Below are positions 43,260 to 50,821 of a stretch of 64,000 bases of DNA, in pieces. How positions within the stretch are numbered: position 1 is the stretch's first letter; each line of letters starts with the position of its first letter. The translations under genes were made by a program, and so were the position numbers. The DNA is taken from contig NZ_LMDI01000029.1 of the NCBI RefSeq assembly GCF_001425785.1, positions 1 to 64,000 of the forward strand, written 5' to 3'. This DNA is from Rhizobacter sp. Root1221. GTDB lineage: Bacteria; Pseudomonadota; Gammaproteobacteria; Burkholderiales; Burkholderiaceae_C. The notes under the pieces were generated by a model. The model searched no databases. It was not told the DNA's origin and was given only the letters and a program-made list of their open reading frames with translations.

Positions 43260-44207
43260 TCAGCCGGTTTCCTCGGGCAGCGTACGCCGGCGCCGTTCGC
43301 CGATCACCAGCATCGCCACGCCCATGCCGAGCAGCAGCCCGCTGCCCGGCTCGGGCACCGGGGTGGCAACCCCCGGGATATGCGACCGCCCCCAGTCCGC
43401 CCCATCGGGTGACCGGACCACGTAGTCGACGGGCCGCCCGGCCGCGTCGACCACGCCGGTGATGCCGCCCCAGTATGCCGATTGGAACGCATCGACGAGG
43501 GCGTGCCCCGTGCCCCGGACGTCGCTCCTTGCCGACAGCGTCAGCCTGAACGATGCGAGTTCACCGAGGAACATGGGCACGACCATGGGCGTCAGGGAGC
43601 CGGTGACGTCGTGGGAGCTCATGTCGTTTTCGGTTCCGGCACCGTTGCGCTCCAGTGCTTCGTCGGACCAGGCCCATCGCAGCGTCGAGCCGCTCAGGGT
43701 GGTGAACATGTCGAACTCGTAGCGCAACGTGGTGGCGGCGAAGGAAGACTCGAAGGCGATGTCGCCGTCGGGACGAGGGACAACGGCCTCGCGCTGCGTG
43801 CGGGCGTCGATGCGGTGCGCGCCGAACGTCACGTAGACCTCTTCACCGAGGCGGGACTCGTCGGCGCTCTGGACGGAGAAGCCGCTGTTCACGTCCGCGA
43901 AACTGAACGCGGACGCTTCCCCTCCGTCGCTCACAGCGGAGGCGCGCGCCATCAGGACACCGTAGGAGACCTGCGATGCCGCGGTGCCGGTGCCCTGGTG
44001 GATGATCGCAGGGTCGAGGGCATCCGGGAACGAGCGGTGCATCTCGCACGTGCTGGTGGTCGCGGTGCGCGGTCCTGGTTCGCTTTCGAAGTTGGCGCCA
44101 CAAGAGGTGCCAGCCTCGAGTTGCGCCAGCACCGTCGCGGGTGAGAGCAGCAGCACGATGCCCCACAGCGCGCAGCGAATGGAACGCGGGATGGAACAAA
44201 CTCGCAT
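43260..44207 (-). CDS. PEP-CTERM exported protein
   Basis: ATG 44207 has GGAG upstream (44214-44217) and a signal peptide (ends ATVLAQ). About 250 residues of beta-rich sequence follow, then VPEPGSG, a hydrophobic helix and a RRRR cluster, the PEP-CTERM sorting tail. This is the second such protein in the window, again without exosortase genes nearby. The 315-residue product is likely surface-bound or released into the matrix. The frame is open upstream to 44627 but that part lacks a start site. Positions 44208-44607 hold nothing identifiable. Confidence 0.85.
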   Translation of the reverse strand: MRVCSIPRSIRCALWGIVLLLSPATVLAQLEAGTSCGANFESEPGPRTATTSTCEMHRSFPDALDPAIIHQGTGTAASQVSYGVLMARASAVSDGGEASAFSFADVNSGFSVQSADESRLGEEVYVTFGAHRIDARTQREAVVPRPDGDIAFESSFAATTLRYEFDMFTTLSGSTLRWAWSDEALERNGAGTENDMSSHDVTGSLTPMVVPMFLGELASFRLTLSARSDVRGTGHALVDAFQSAYWGGITGVVDAAGRPVDYVVRSPDGADWGRSHIPGVATPVPEPGSGLLLGMGVAMLVIGERRRRTLPEETG

Positions 44208-44607
44208 GGCGGATCTCCGGAGGCGGTGGACACCACCAACATAGGCACTGCGCGGTCGCAGCGCCATCCCCAGGTTCCCTACAAGACCGGGCCGGTGAGC
44301 GCAACGCATCGGGTCAGGTATCGGCAAGCGACACGGCTCAGCGCGCCCCCGAGCAACTTCGCATGGCCCCTCTCGACTTCGCATGCGCCCATCCACCTTG
44401 GCCACGGCACCGGATACTGTCCGTGCACGAATCCTGTCGCAGAGGAAACGCAGCGTTCGGTGACAAACCAGGATCCTGAAAAATGAGAAACATTCGCTAC
44501 GTCCGAACGCCCCCCACCGGCTTGGAGGCGCGAGCCATCGATCCATCTTCGCTCGCCACCCTGTCGGTTTTCGCGCATGCCGCCCACTGCGCGCATGCTT
44601 CAGCATC

Positions 44608-44958
44608 ATGAAGCTGGGCAGGTTCATTCCGGTCCGCGGCGTGGTTGGTGACAGCGCCGGTCACGGGGAATACGCGCGCGACCCGGCACGTCCTTCTTCC
44701 CGGACGCAGGCGCTGAGTCCCGAATTCATCCGCCGCTTTCTTGCGTTGATCGAGGAAGTGACGGACGAGTTGATGAAAGGACAGGACCTGGATCGAGGCA
44801 CTTGCCGCGCGGATGCCATCGCACTGCTGATTGCCACCAGCCTGCATGTCGATGCGCCCGCCGAACGCTCCGAAAGTCCGCTGATGTACTTGCTGCTCGA
44901 AGAGCAGCAAAAGATGGCATCGCCTGCCGGCAGCGGTCCCGCATTCTTGAGAGCCTAA
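44608..44958 (+). CDS. Hypothetical protein, 116 aa
   Basis: A small protein with no signal peptide. The helix-rich middle reads SPEFIRRFLALIEEVTDELMK. It lies 11 bases before a second small gene in the same direction, so the two are probably cotranscribed. No Shine-Dalgarno is evident at ATG 44608. Function unknown. Confidence 0.45.
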   Translation: MKLGRFIPVRGVVGDSAGHGEYARDPARPSSRTQALSPEFIRRFLALIEEVTDELMKGQDLDRGTCRADAIALLIATSLHVDAPAERSESPLMYLLLEEQQKMASPAGSGPAFLRA

Positions 44959-44969
44959 GGAGATCGCTC

Positions 44970-45353
44970 ATGTCGATCAATCGTTTGAGCCGCCCTGTCC
45001 ACGCTGCGCCGGCGCCCCATGTGGCAACCGACGGCACGGGTGCGGAGAGGAGGATGCCGCCGGCCCCGGGCGCGAGCGACGCGCTTCGCACCGCACTGAC
45101 CGAGCGTCCGCAGCAGCGGCACGCGGGAGAAGCGGCGGCACCGCCGCGGATGGCCTTGGCCAAGCTGACTCCCGTTCCGCCTGCGCGGACGGACAGCCTC
45201 GTTCAGGACGAGGTGAAGGCGATCGTGGCGGAGGTGTGCGGCGATGGCAGGCTGCGGGCAACGCATTCGGTGTCGAACCTGAAGGCGGCCACTGCAGTTG
45301 CGTGGGAAGGCGTGATGGCCCTCGCGAGTTATCTCTCGCCAGGGCGACAGTGA
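44970..45353 (+). CDS. Hypothetical protein, 127 aa
   Basis: ATG 44970 follows TAAGGAG, a strong ribosome site that fixes the start. The first 70 residues are Pro/Ala-rich and disordered; the last 55 form a compact helix-strand-helix (VQDEVKAIVAEVCGDGRLRA). No family is recognised. It probably forms a two-gene unit with the gene before it. Confidence 0.55.
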   Translation: MSINRLSRPVHAAPAPHVATDGTGAERRMPPAPGASDALRTALTERPQQRHAGEAAAPPRMALAKLTPVPPARTDSLVQDEVKAIVAEVCGDGRLRATHSVSNLKAATAVAWEGVMALASYLSPGRQ

Positions 45354-45419
45354 CCCTGGTCAGCGGCGGCCCGACACGACCTTGGGGTTGTTGCGTTCCC
45401 TGCGCCACGTGGCCATCCG

Positions 45420-46973
45420 CTACGCAGGCAGCTTCCGCCAGACCCCACGCTCAATGTCGAGCACAAAGGCCCCGACATTGCCCGACTGCTTCTCCTCATC
45501 GCCCTCCAGCGTCAGAACCCGCCCCTCACTCACGCGTATCTCGTGGATCGACAACTGCGTGGCCCGATGCCCGTTGATCCAACCCGGATCCGTGCCGCTC
45601 GCCTGGACAGGCCGAATGCGCCAACTTTGGGTATCCAGCCGATAGACGGGCGTTCTCCCGTGCATTCGCTGAGTCGAATAGCCAAGCGATCCGACGATGT
45701 AGATCGCGTCACCGATCAACGTCGCGGTGTGGAAGTCCGTGGGTGGGAAAACGTGTGGGGGGTAGCCGTAAACATGGATCGTGCCGTCCGGATCGTGAAC
45801 GAACACGTCGTTGTAGATGCAGAAATCTGGGTCGTAGTGATCTTCATGCTCGCCTGCGATTTGCACGACACGCCCATCAGGCAGTAGCGTTGTCGACTGG
45901 CCAAAGCGTTGGGCGCACCAAACGGGCTGTCCACGGAATGACGAAGGGCCTTTGAACCGCTCGTTCGCTTGATAACCGGTGATGCCTGAACGGATCATTC
46001 CCAGCCAGAACCGCTCATCCATTCTTTCTGGATTGCTCGCGCCGAACCGGCGGCCGCGTACACGCAAGAACTCATCTGCCGTCACGCCATCGAGCAGGGA
46101 CTCGTCCGCATCGGCAGGAAGACCGACCAGTGCACGGCGCCCCTCGCTCGACAGGTACCGAGGATTCGCGTTCGCGTCGAGCAAGCGAATCACCATGCGA
46201 CGAGACCGTGCGGCTCCCAGAGCGGTCCCGCCATGGTGCTCACGATCAACGGCAGCGCCAGCCTGAAGCAAGAGTTCGACACCCTCGTCGTGACCCTGTT
46301 CGACGGCCTCGATCAACGCTGTAGCGCCAAACTCGTCAGTTCGCTCAACGTCGAATGCGAGATCCAATAGCCAACGCAGAACATTGGTGCGACGGCATTG
46401 GATCGGATAAAACAATGGCGGTGTGCCGCAGCGGCCGACCGCGTCCATGTCCGCACCGCTATCCCGAAGCAGCGTAGCCTTTCCGAGATCACCGACCTGC
46501 AAGGCGACAAGCCACGCCGTGCGCGACCATCGATCGCGATCCTCGAGTGGCGCGCCGGCGGCCAATAGCGCTTGCACTTCATCCAGCGTACCCAGCGCTA
46601 CCGACTTGATGAGAGGTGTCCATTCCAGTTGGGACTCATCGGCACCCGCATTCAGGAGAAGCCGCACAGCATCAAAGCGCCCTAGCCGCGATAGAACACG
46701 CAGTCCAGATTCGCCGTAGCTGGTCACATTGCTGAGCTCGGCTCCATGGTCGATCAACACTTGCAGCAGATCGATCAACCTCTCATCGAGAAAGACGTTG
46801 CGTCCGTGCACGGCATTGACCAGGGCGTCGTACCCCTCATCGAGTCGATAGTGCAGATCGGCGCCCAGCGCGATCAAGGCCTTGACTTCTTGAGGATCGC
46901 CCGCCGCCAGGGCTTGCGAAAAAGCAGCAGCGCTTGGCTCATGTGGCCTCAGGTTGCGGTTGTCGTTTGTCAT
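45420..46973 (-). CDS. Ankyrin-repeat protein with C-terminal beta-propeller-like domain
   Basis: The 517-residue protein has about seven ankyrin-type repeats in residues 15-280 (for example DPQEVKALIALGADLHY, DAVRLLLNAGADESQLEWTPLIKSV). A C-terminal part (about 330-517) has Kelch-like blades such as TTLLPDGRVVQIAGEHEDHY and FHTATLIGDAIYIVGSL. No signal peptide is present, so it should be cytosolic and bind partner proteins. A relic of a homologous N-terminus lies at 58703-58825. A palindromic site at 47057-47075 lies 80-100 bases upstream. Confidence 0.85.
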   Translation of the reverse strand: MTNDNRNLRPHEPSAAAFSQALAAGDPQEVKALIALGADLHYRLDEGYDALVNAVHGRNVFLDERLIDLLQVLIDHGAELSNVTSYGESGLRVLSRLGRFDAVRLLLNAGADESQLEWTPLIKSVALGTLDEVQALLAAGAPLEDRDRWSRTAWLVALQVGDLGKATLLRDSGADMDAVGRCGTPPLFYPIQCRRTNVLRWLLDLAFDVERTDEFGATALIEAVEQGHDEGVELLLQAGAAVDREHHGGTALGAARSRRMVIRLLDANANPRYLSSEGRRALVGLPADADESLLDGVTADEFLRVRGRRFGASNPERMDERFWLGMIRSGITGYQANERFKGPSSFRGQPVWCAQRFGQSTTLLPDGRVVQIAGEHEDHYDPDFCIYNDVFVHDPDGTIHVYGYPPHVFPPTDFHTATLIGDAIYIVGSLGYSTQRMHGRTPVYRLDTQSWRIRPVQASGTDPGWINGHRATQLSIHEIRVSEGRVLTLEGDEEKQSGNVGAFVLDIERGVWRKLPA

Positions 46974-47056
46974 GTCGTGACGCTAACGTGTGGTGGTGAC
47001 ATTCGCAGGCGGTTTGCCTTGCGCCTGGTCGCTCAATTGAGCGGGATCCGGTGTGG

Positions 47057-47075
47057 TCAGTAAATAGTCTTCACT
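47057..47075 (-). promoter_or_regulatory. Palindromic site upstream of the ankyrin gene
   Basis: On the minus strand AAGTGAAGACTATTTACTG differs by very few bases from AAGTAAAGACTATTTACAG at 774-792. It lies 84-102 bases upstream of the ankyrin start. The sharing suggests one regulator for both places. Confidence 0.45.
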
Positions 47076-47102
47076 TTCCTGCAACATTCATTGTCGCGCC
47101 CG

Positions 47103-47132
47103 TTGACGCGCACAGTAAAGTTACTTTACTAT
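47103..47132 (+). promoter_or_regulatory. Candidate promoter with perfect 17-bp palindrome
   Basis: TTGACG (47103-47108) and TACTAT (47127-47132) are 18 bases apart. Between and over them lies AGTAAAGT-T-ACTTTACT (47114-47130), an exact inverted repeat. The first ten bases TTGACGCGCA equal those at 765. It points toward 47133-47500, a stretch closed by a hairpin terminator at 47466 but with no convincing gene. Confidence 0.5.
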
Positions 47133-47464
47133 TCTTCTGTCGACTGCAAGAACCTGCAGTCTTTGCTTGAACACAGACCGCTTCAATGCGGTCACACCAA
47201 CCGAACACCTGAAACCTGGACCTGATCGTGAAACTCGCAACCGCATCCTCGACGCAACTGACGCCCCATGCCGGGCAGCCAGCTCACGTCTGTGCGATTG
47301 TGATTGCGCGGTCCATCGGATCCATGCGGGCCGCTCGTCATCTGCACCCCATGAACAGTGCCGCCAGTCTTTCGATTTCGGAGACGGTCCATCAGCAGGG
47401 CCATGCGGATCAAACCAAACCGGGAAAGGGGAGCGCGTAAGCACCCCCTCGAATCTCTCGAACG

Positions 47465-47498
47465 AGAGGCCCGGTTCCCACAAGGACCGGGCCTCTTT
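47465..47498 (+). terminator. Hairpin closing the 47.13-47.5 kb transcript
   Basis: GAGGCCCGGT (47466-47475) and ACCGGGCCTC (47486-47495) pair perfectly around a 10-base loop, followed by TTT. With the promoter at 47103 it would define a transcript of about 350 bases. A weak frame (GTG 47228 to 47440) inside lacks a ribosome site, so a non-coding RNA is equally possible. Confidence 0.6.
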
Positions 47499-47550
47499 GC
47501 AATTCAGCTCTGGATTTTTCATCAACCGTCAGCAACCCATGGAGGTGAGC

Positions 47551-47631
47551 ATGCTGCGCATCAAAGAGATGGTCAAAGACAACAAGGTAGTCCAGTTCGT
47601 TCACAAATCCACTGCTGTCGCGGCATCCTGA
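47551..47631 (+). CDS. 26-residue ORF, possibly truncated small conserved protein
   Basis: ATG 47551 has a near-ideal GGAGGTG three bases upstream. The product MLRIKEMVKDNKVVQFVHKS... resembles the first residues of a small conserved betaproteobacterial/pseudomonad protein (KIKEMVKDN-type start, normally about 65-70 residues), from memory. Here the frame ends after 26 residues. Either it is a truncated relic with an intact ribosome site or a genuine short peptide. Confidence 0.4.
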   Translation: MLRIKEMVKDNKVVQFVHKSTAVAAS

Positions 47632-47694
47632 CAGAAGTCATCTACCTTGGGCACCATCTCTCCGTCGCGCTCCTGCGATCCAGTCGTCTTTGGT

Positions 47695-47769
47695 GTGGCC
47701 GTAGCTCAATGGTGGAGCGCCGGGTTGTGGTCCCGGCGGCTATGGGTTCGAGTCCCATCGGCCACCCCA
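47695..47769 (+). tRNA. tRNA-His(GTG)
   Basis: Acceptor GTGGCCG pairs with CGGCCAC, D-stem GCTC/GAGC, anticodon loop TTGTGGT with GTG, T-loop TTCGAGT, discriminator C and encoded CCA (47767-47769). The base before the acceptor stem (47694) is T, not the G(-1) usual for tRNA-His. Confidence 0.95.
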
Positions 47770-47824
47770 AAGACGATTGAAGGACGCCAGTTGGCGAGAA
47801 GCTCAACCGCATCGGAACAATCGC

Positions 47825-47896
47825 CCGGCAAGCGATAGCCAGAGCAGCGGTTTCCGATGCCGCAGGCCGTGCGTTCGAGTCGCACCAGCCGGCCCA
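47825..47896 (+). tRNA. tRNA-Arg(CCG)-like gene with defective D-arm, probably a pseudo-tRNA
   Basis: The 3' two-thirds are perfect: anticodon stem GCGGT/GCCGC, loop TTCCGAT with CCG at 47854-47856, five-base variable loop, T-stem GTGCG/CGCAC with TTCGAGT loop, and 3' CCA. The acceptor pairs at 5 of 7 positions (CCGGC with GCCGG). The segment between acceptor and anticodon stem is only 14 bases and forms no normal D-stem. It lies between intact His and Pro genes. Confidence 0.5.
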
Positions 47897-47921
47897 CGTC
47901 AACGCATTTTCAGAGTTTCTT

Positions 47922-47998
47922 CGGGGTGTAGCTCAGCCTGGTAGAGCCCTCGCTTTGGGAGCGAGTGGTCGCACGTTCGATCCGTGTCGCCCCGACCA
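47922..47998 (+). tRNA. tRNA-Pro(TGG)
   Basis: CGGGGTG acceptor pairs with CGCCCCG; D-arm GCTCAGCCTGGTAGAGC, anticodon stem CTCGC/GCGAG around TTTGGGA (anticodon TGG), T-loop TTCGATC, discriminator A and encoded CCA. Confidence 0.97.
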
Positions 47999-48026
47999 GT
48001 CATCGCAGTTCAGGCTTCAAGCATTT

Positions 48027-48113
48027 GGAAGATTGGCAGAGTGGCAATGCAACGGTTTGCTAAACCGTGGCTCCTCACGGGGCTCGGAGGTTCGATCCCT
48101 CCATCTTCCGCCA
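48027..48113 (+). tRNA. tRNA-Ser(GCT)
   Basis: Class II tRNA: acceptor GGAAGAT/ATCTTCC, anticodon arm CGGTTTGCTAAACCG with GCT, long variable arm, T-arm GGAGGTTCGATCCCTCC, discriminator G and encoded CCA. It closes the tRNA cluster, 28 bases after tRNA-Pro. Confidence 0.97.
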
Positions 48114-48211
48114 GAAGGCGTGCCGGTCCTCGCCGCGGACTCCTGATTGACGTCGGGCGCGGGGTTGCCAATACTCGCGGGTCCCAGACGGCACTCGTTC
48201 CAGGCTTGCAC

Positions 48212-48856
48212 ATGAACGGCACGCTCTACTTCTCTCGCAACCCCAATCCACGCCTCGCGGTCGCGGTGGCCCGGCATCTGCAGTCCCAGGTGGCGTTCGA
48301 GTGGGCCGCGCCCCTCGCCCCCGGTCAGGCTGACAAGTTCCGGCACCTCAACCCGTCGCTGCGCCTGCCCATCCTCGCAGAGGATGGCGACACCTTGTGG
48401 GAGGCGGATGCCATCGCCTGCCGCCTCTCGCAGTGGCACGGCTCGGACTTCTGGCGGGTCGGCGCCGACATGCCGGACATGATCCGTTGGATCAGTTGGA
48501 CGCGCGATCATTTCATGCAGGCCTGCGACATGGTGCATTTCGAGCGCGGCACGAAGCAGCGCTACAACCTGGGGCCGGTCGACCAGGCCGTGGTGGCCCA
48601 GGGCCTGTCCCTCTTCCATGCCAGCGCCACGGTGCTGGAAACACGGTTGAGCCAGCGCCCCTGGCTCCTGGCCAGCGGACTCAGCTACGCGGACTTCCGG
48701 ATGGCCACCTTCCTGCCCTTCAACGACGTGGCGCGATTGCCCCTGCGCGACTACCCGGCCGTGGAGGCTTGGCACCGACGGCTCATGTCCCTGCCGGCGT
48801 GGGCCGACCCGTTTGCCGGACTGAGCGCGCCGGCGTTGCCGCCGGTCCCTGCTTGA
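48212..48856 (+). CDS. Glutathione S-transferase family protein
   Basis: ATG 48212 gives a 214-residue protein with a thioredoxin-like start (LYFSRNPNPRLAVAVARHL), the LNPSLRLPILAEDGDTLWEADAI cis-Pro/substrate region (shared with GSTs) and a C-terminal LSYADFRMATFL motif. The N-terminal Ser/Arg in place of Tyr matches beta- or zeta-like GSTs. It stands alone after the tRNA cluster. The frame extends through the tRNA-Ser gene upstream, which is not coding. Substrate unknown. Confidence 0.8.
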   Translation: MNGTLYFSRNPNPRLAVAVARHLQSQVAFEWAAPLAPGQADKFRHLNPSLRLPILAEDGDTLWEADAIACRLSQWHGSDFWRVGADMPDMIRWISWTRDHFMQACDMVHFERGTKQRYNLGPVDQAVVAQGLSLFHASATVLETRLSQRPWLLASGLSYADFRMATFLPFNDVARLPLRDYPAVEAWHRRLMSLPAWADPFAGLSAPALPPVPA

Positions 48857-48964
48857 ACGCGATCACACCTCTGTGTTCTCGGCGAACGGGATTCTCGTCA
48901 GGGCGCCGGGGGCTGCGAGCGAAGTCCGGTGGATGCACGTCTGCCACGGTCCGGCATGAACGGA

Positions 48965-48997
48965 CGCCGGGGTCAGGTCCAAGACTTGACCCCGGCG
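48965..48997. repeat. REP-like palindrome (GGGGTCA...TGACCCC)
   Basis: A 15-bp stem with one G:T position around a CAA loop: CGCCGGGGTCAGGTC then GACTTGACCCCGGCG. It lies between two convergent genes. The same GGGGTCAG core recurs as half-sites at 60816 and 61209. No T-run follows either arm, so it is a dispersed palindrome rather than an intrinsic terminator. Confidence 0.7.
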
Positions 48998-49021
48998 CCC
49001 CAGTGAACCCCGCTTTTGGCG

Positions 49022-49501
49022 TCAGCGCAAGACGACGAGGGACCGTGCGCCCATCCAACCGGACGCACGTTCCTCGCTGAACCGGCCGCGCACCAAGACG
49101 CGGTACGTGCCCCGGGGCAAGTTGGCGACACCGGTCATGGAAAACGTGCCCGGCGCACCACCGGACGAACAGAAGGCGCTGTGTTCCTGTGAAGGCGAGA
49201 ACGCGGCCACCTGCGTCAGCGTTGTATCGAGAACGACGATGTCGACGTCCACGAGGTTGCTGTTGCTGGCTGGCGGTCCTTCAGCGGCATAGCATTCGGC
49301 CGAATACGTCGCGACCACTTGCCCCCCTGGGTGTGTGAATGCCGGCGTTGTCATCCCCGGGATAGTCAACGGTGCGTCTACCAACCAGACGTGGCCGCTG
49401 GCCGTCACGGCTGCCACGACGACAGCCGAGGCATTTGCGGAGGCCATCGCGACAACTGCCGCAACAGCGAGTGACTTCAGCCAGTTCATCTTGATGTTCA
49501 T
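49022..49501 (-). CDS. Secreted protein, unknown
   Basis: ATG 49501 (AAGGAAG upstream) opens a 159-residue protein with a signal peptide (ends SANASA). The mature part is beta-rich with two Cys that could pair (AECYAAEGP and HSAFCSSGG), and ends in YRVLVRGRFSEER strands, like pre-peptidase or bacterial Ig-type domains. No catalytic motif seen. It is convergent with the GST gene. Confidence 0.65.
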   Translation of the reverse strand: MNIKMNWLKSLAVAAVVAMASANASAVVVAAVTASGHVWLVDAPLTIPGMTTPAFTHPGGQVVATYSAECYAAEGPPASNSNLVDVDIVVLDTTLTQVAAFSPSQEHSAFCSSGGAPGTFSMTGVANLPRGTYRVLVRGRFSEERASGWMGARSLVVLR

Positions 49502-49652
49502 TTGTCTTCCTTCATGGTGGGTACGAGGGTTTGTGAAGAACACCAACGGCGCCAACCCGAACAACGCCGTTGAACTGCCGCTGCGAGAGGGGAAACGGCG
49601 GGATCGGGACCCGAACAGGGAGGCCCTTTGCGCGCCAGGCGTCGTGGATGTG

Positions 49653-50327
49653 TCAAGAACCGGTTCGCTGCTTGAACAATGCCTCCATGCGCTCCATGTC
49701 GGTCAGCTCATTCAGGCGCACCCGTGCCTCCCGTTGAATCAACGCACTGGGGATCAGCGCAGCCGCTTCCAACGTGCGGCGCAAGGCAGCGTTGTCGCCC
49801 GTCTGCCGTTCGAGGTAGGCCTCGAACGCATGCAGGCGTACCCGCTCCGAGGCGTCGGTCTCGAACAAAGTCTTCAATGTGCCGTCCGGCACGAACACAC
49901 CCGCGGAGCGGGCTTCGAGCAGGCCCTGCACACGCTGCTCCTCGCTGCCGCGCTCAATCTCCTGCAGAAGCTTCGCGGACTCGATGCGATCAGCGCCCGT
50001 CGGCTCCCGGCACGAGGGCTCAGCCGACGAAGGCGGCCGGATGGCAACCGCAGTTTCCGTCGCCTTCACGTTGCCGCCCTGAAGGGCGATCTGCTCCAGC
50101 ACCCACGCCAGCGGCTGCTGATCAACGCGCAGCGTCACGTTGCCATCGCTGGCCACAGCGATCAACGGGCTTGCGGGAGGCGAGTTCGACCTGCTGCTTG
50201 CATGCGCCATCTCACCGCCATGCGTGGTGGCGCCCGGTGGTGCCGGATCGGGTTGCCGAAGCGAATACCCTGCGACACCGGAGACAAGCGCGATGATCAC
50301 CGCGCGTGCGACAGAGCCGATATTCAT
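49653..50327 (-). CDS. Membrane-anchored protein with STN-like and HEAT-like parts
   Basis: The 224-residue protein has an N-terminal transmembrane helix (residues 6-22) and a segment VTLRVDQQPLAWVLEQIALQGGN resembling the secretin/TonB short N-terminal (STN) domain. Its C-terminal helices (ERGSEEQRVQGLLEARSAG, SERVRLHAFEAYLERQTG) look like HEAT repeats. Such combinations occur in secretion or signalling accessory proteins, but no partner secretin is nearby. Function inferred only loosely. Confidence 0.55.
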   Translation of the reverse strand: MNIGSVARAVIIALVSGVAGYSLRQPDPAPPGATTHGGEMAHASSRSNSPPASPLIAVASDGNVTLRVDQQPLAWVLEQIALQGGNVKATETAVAIRPPSSAEPSCREPTGADRIESAKLLQEIERGSEEQRVQGLLEARSAGVFVPDGTLKTLFETDASERVRLHAFEAYLERQTGDNAALRRTLEAAALIPSALIQREARVRLNELTDMERMEALFKQRTGS

Positions 50328-50672
50328 CGCCGTCCTCCTTGCTAAGGCCTGCTCGACTCAGAGTAGCCCCCACGTATTCATCGGCCATCATCAATCTGCA
50401 GGACAAGGCAACGGGCAACCGGCTGTCGTTCATGCCGGTGATGCCGATGTGGAATGAGGGCACGCGGGCAATCGGTCCTCACGAGAGGACCGAGGCACCG
50501 ACTTCACCTGGTGGCATCGTCGCGTGAGGTGCCATGGTCGCCACCCTTTCTCATTGGGCCGCAACGTGCTCGAAAGCAGCAGCACACTTCCGGTCGCATA
50601 GCGCAGGGGTCCAGCTCGAACGAACGGGGCCGTTTGATCAGCGCCAACTGGTACCCGGTGCTTGCTGGACAT

Positions 50673-50688
50673 ATTGCCGGCCGGCAAT
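50673..50688. promoter_or_regulatory. Perfect 16-bp palindrome in an otherwise empty gap
   Basis: ATTGCCGGCCGGCAAT is exactly self-complementary. It lies in the 494-bp gap 50328-50821, which holds no supported gene. It could be an operator; no adjacent gene start is close. Confidence 0.3.
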
Positions 50689-50821
50689 CTGATCGAACAT
50701 GAATCGAGCCAGATCCTCACTTCAGGAAATGGTGCGATCGGCCACATCGCCCTATGTTGAGCTGACCCGACGCTGGTCGGTCATTCAGCACTGGATGCCA
50801 CCGCCGTCACTCACCGCGCCT

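Noticed and set aside
47228-47440. GTG-initiated 70-residue frame inside the putative 350-base transcript
   Set aside because: No Shine-Dalgarno and no family resemblance; kept only as an alternative to a small RNA.
47642-47902. Minus-strand frame across the tRNA genes
   Set aside because: It is the antisense translation of tRNA-His and the Arg-like tRNA, a well-known artefact.
48965-48997. REP-like palindrome considered as an intrinsic terminator
   Set aside because: Stem is strong but lacks a T-run on either strand; the recurring GGGGTCA core fits a dispersed repeat better.
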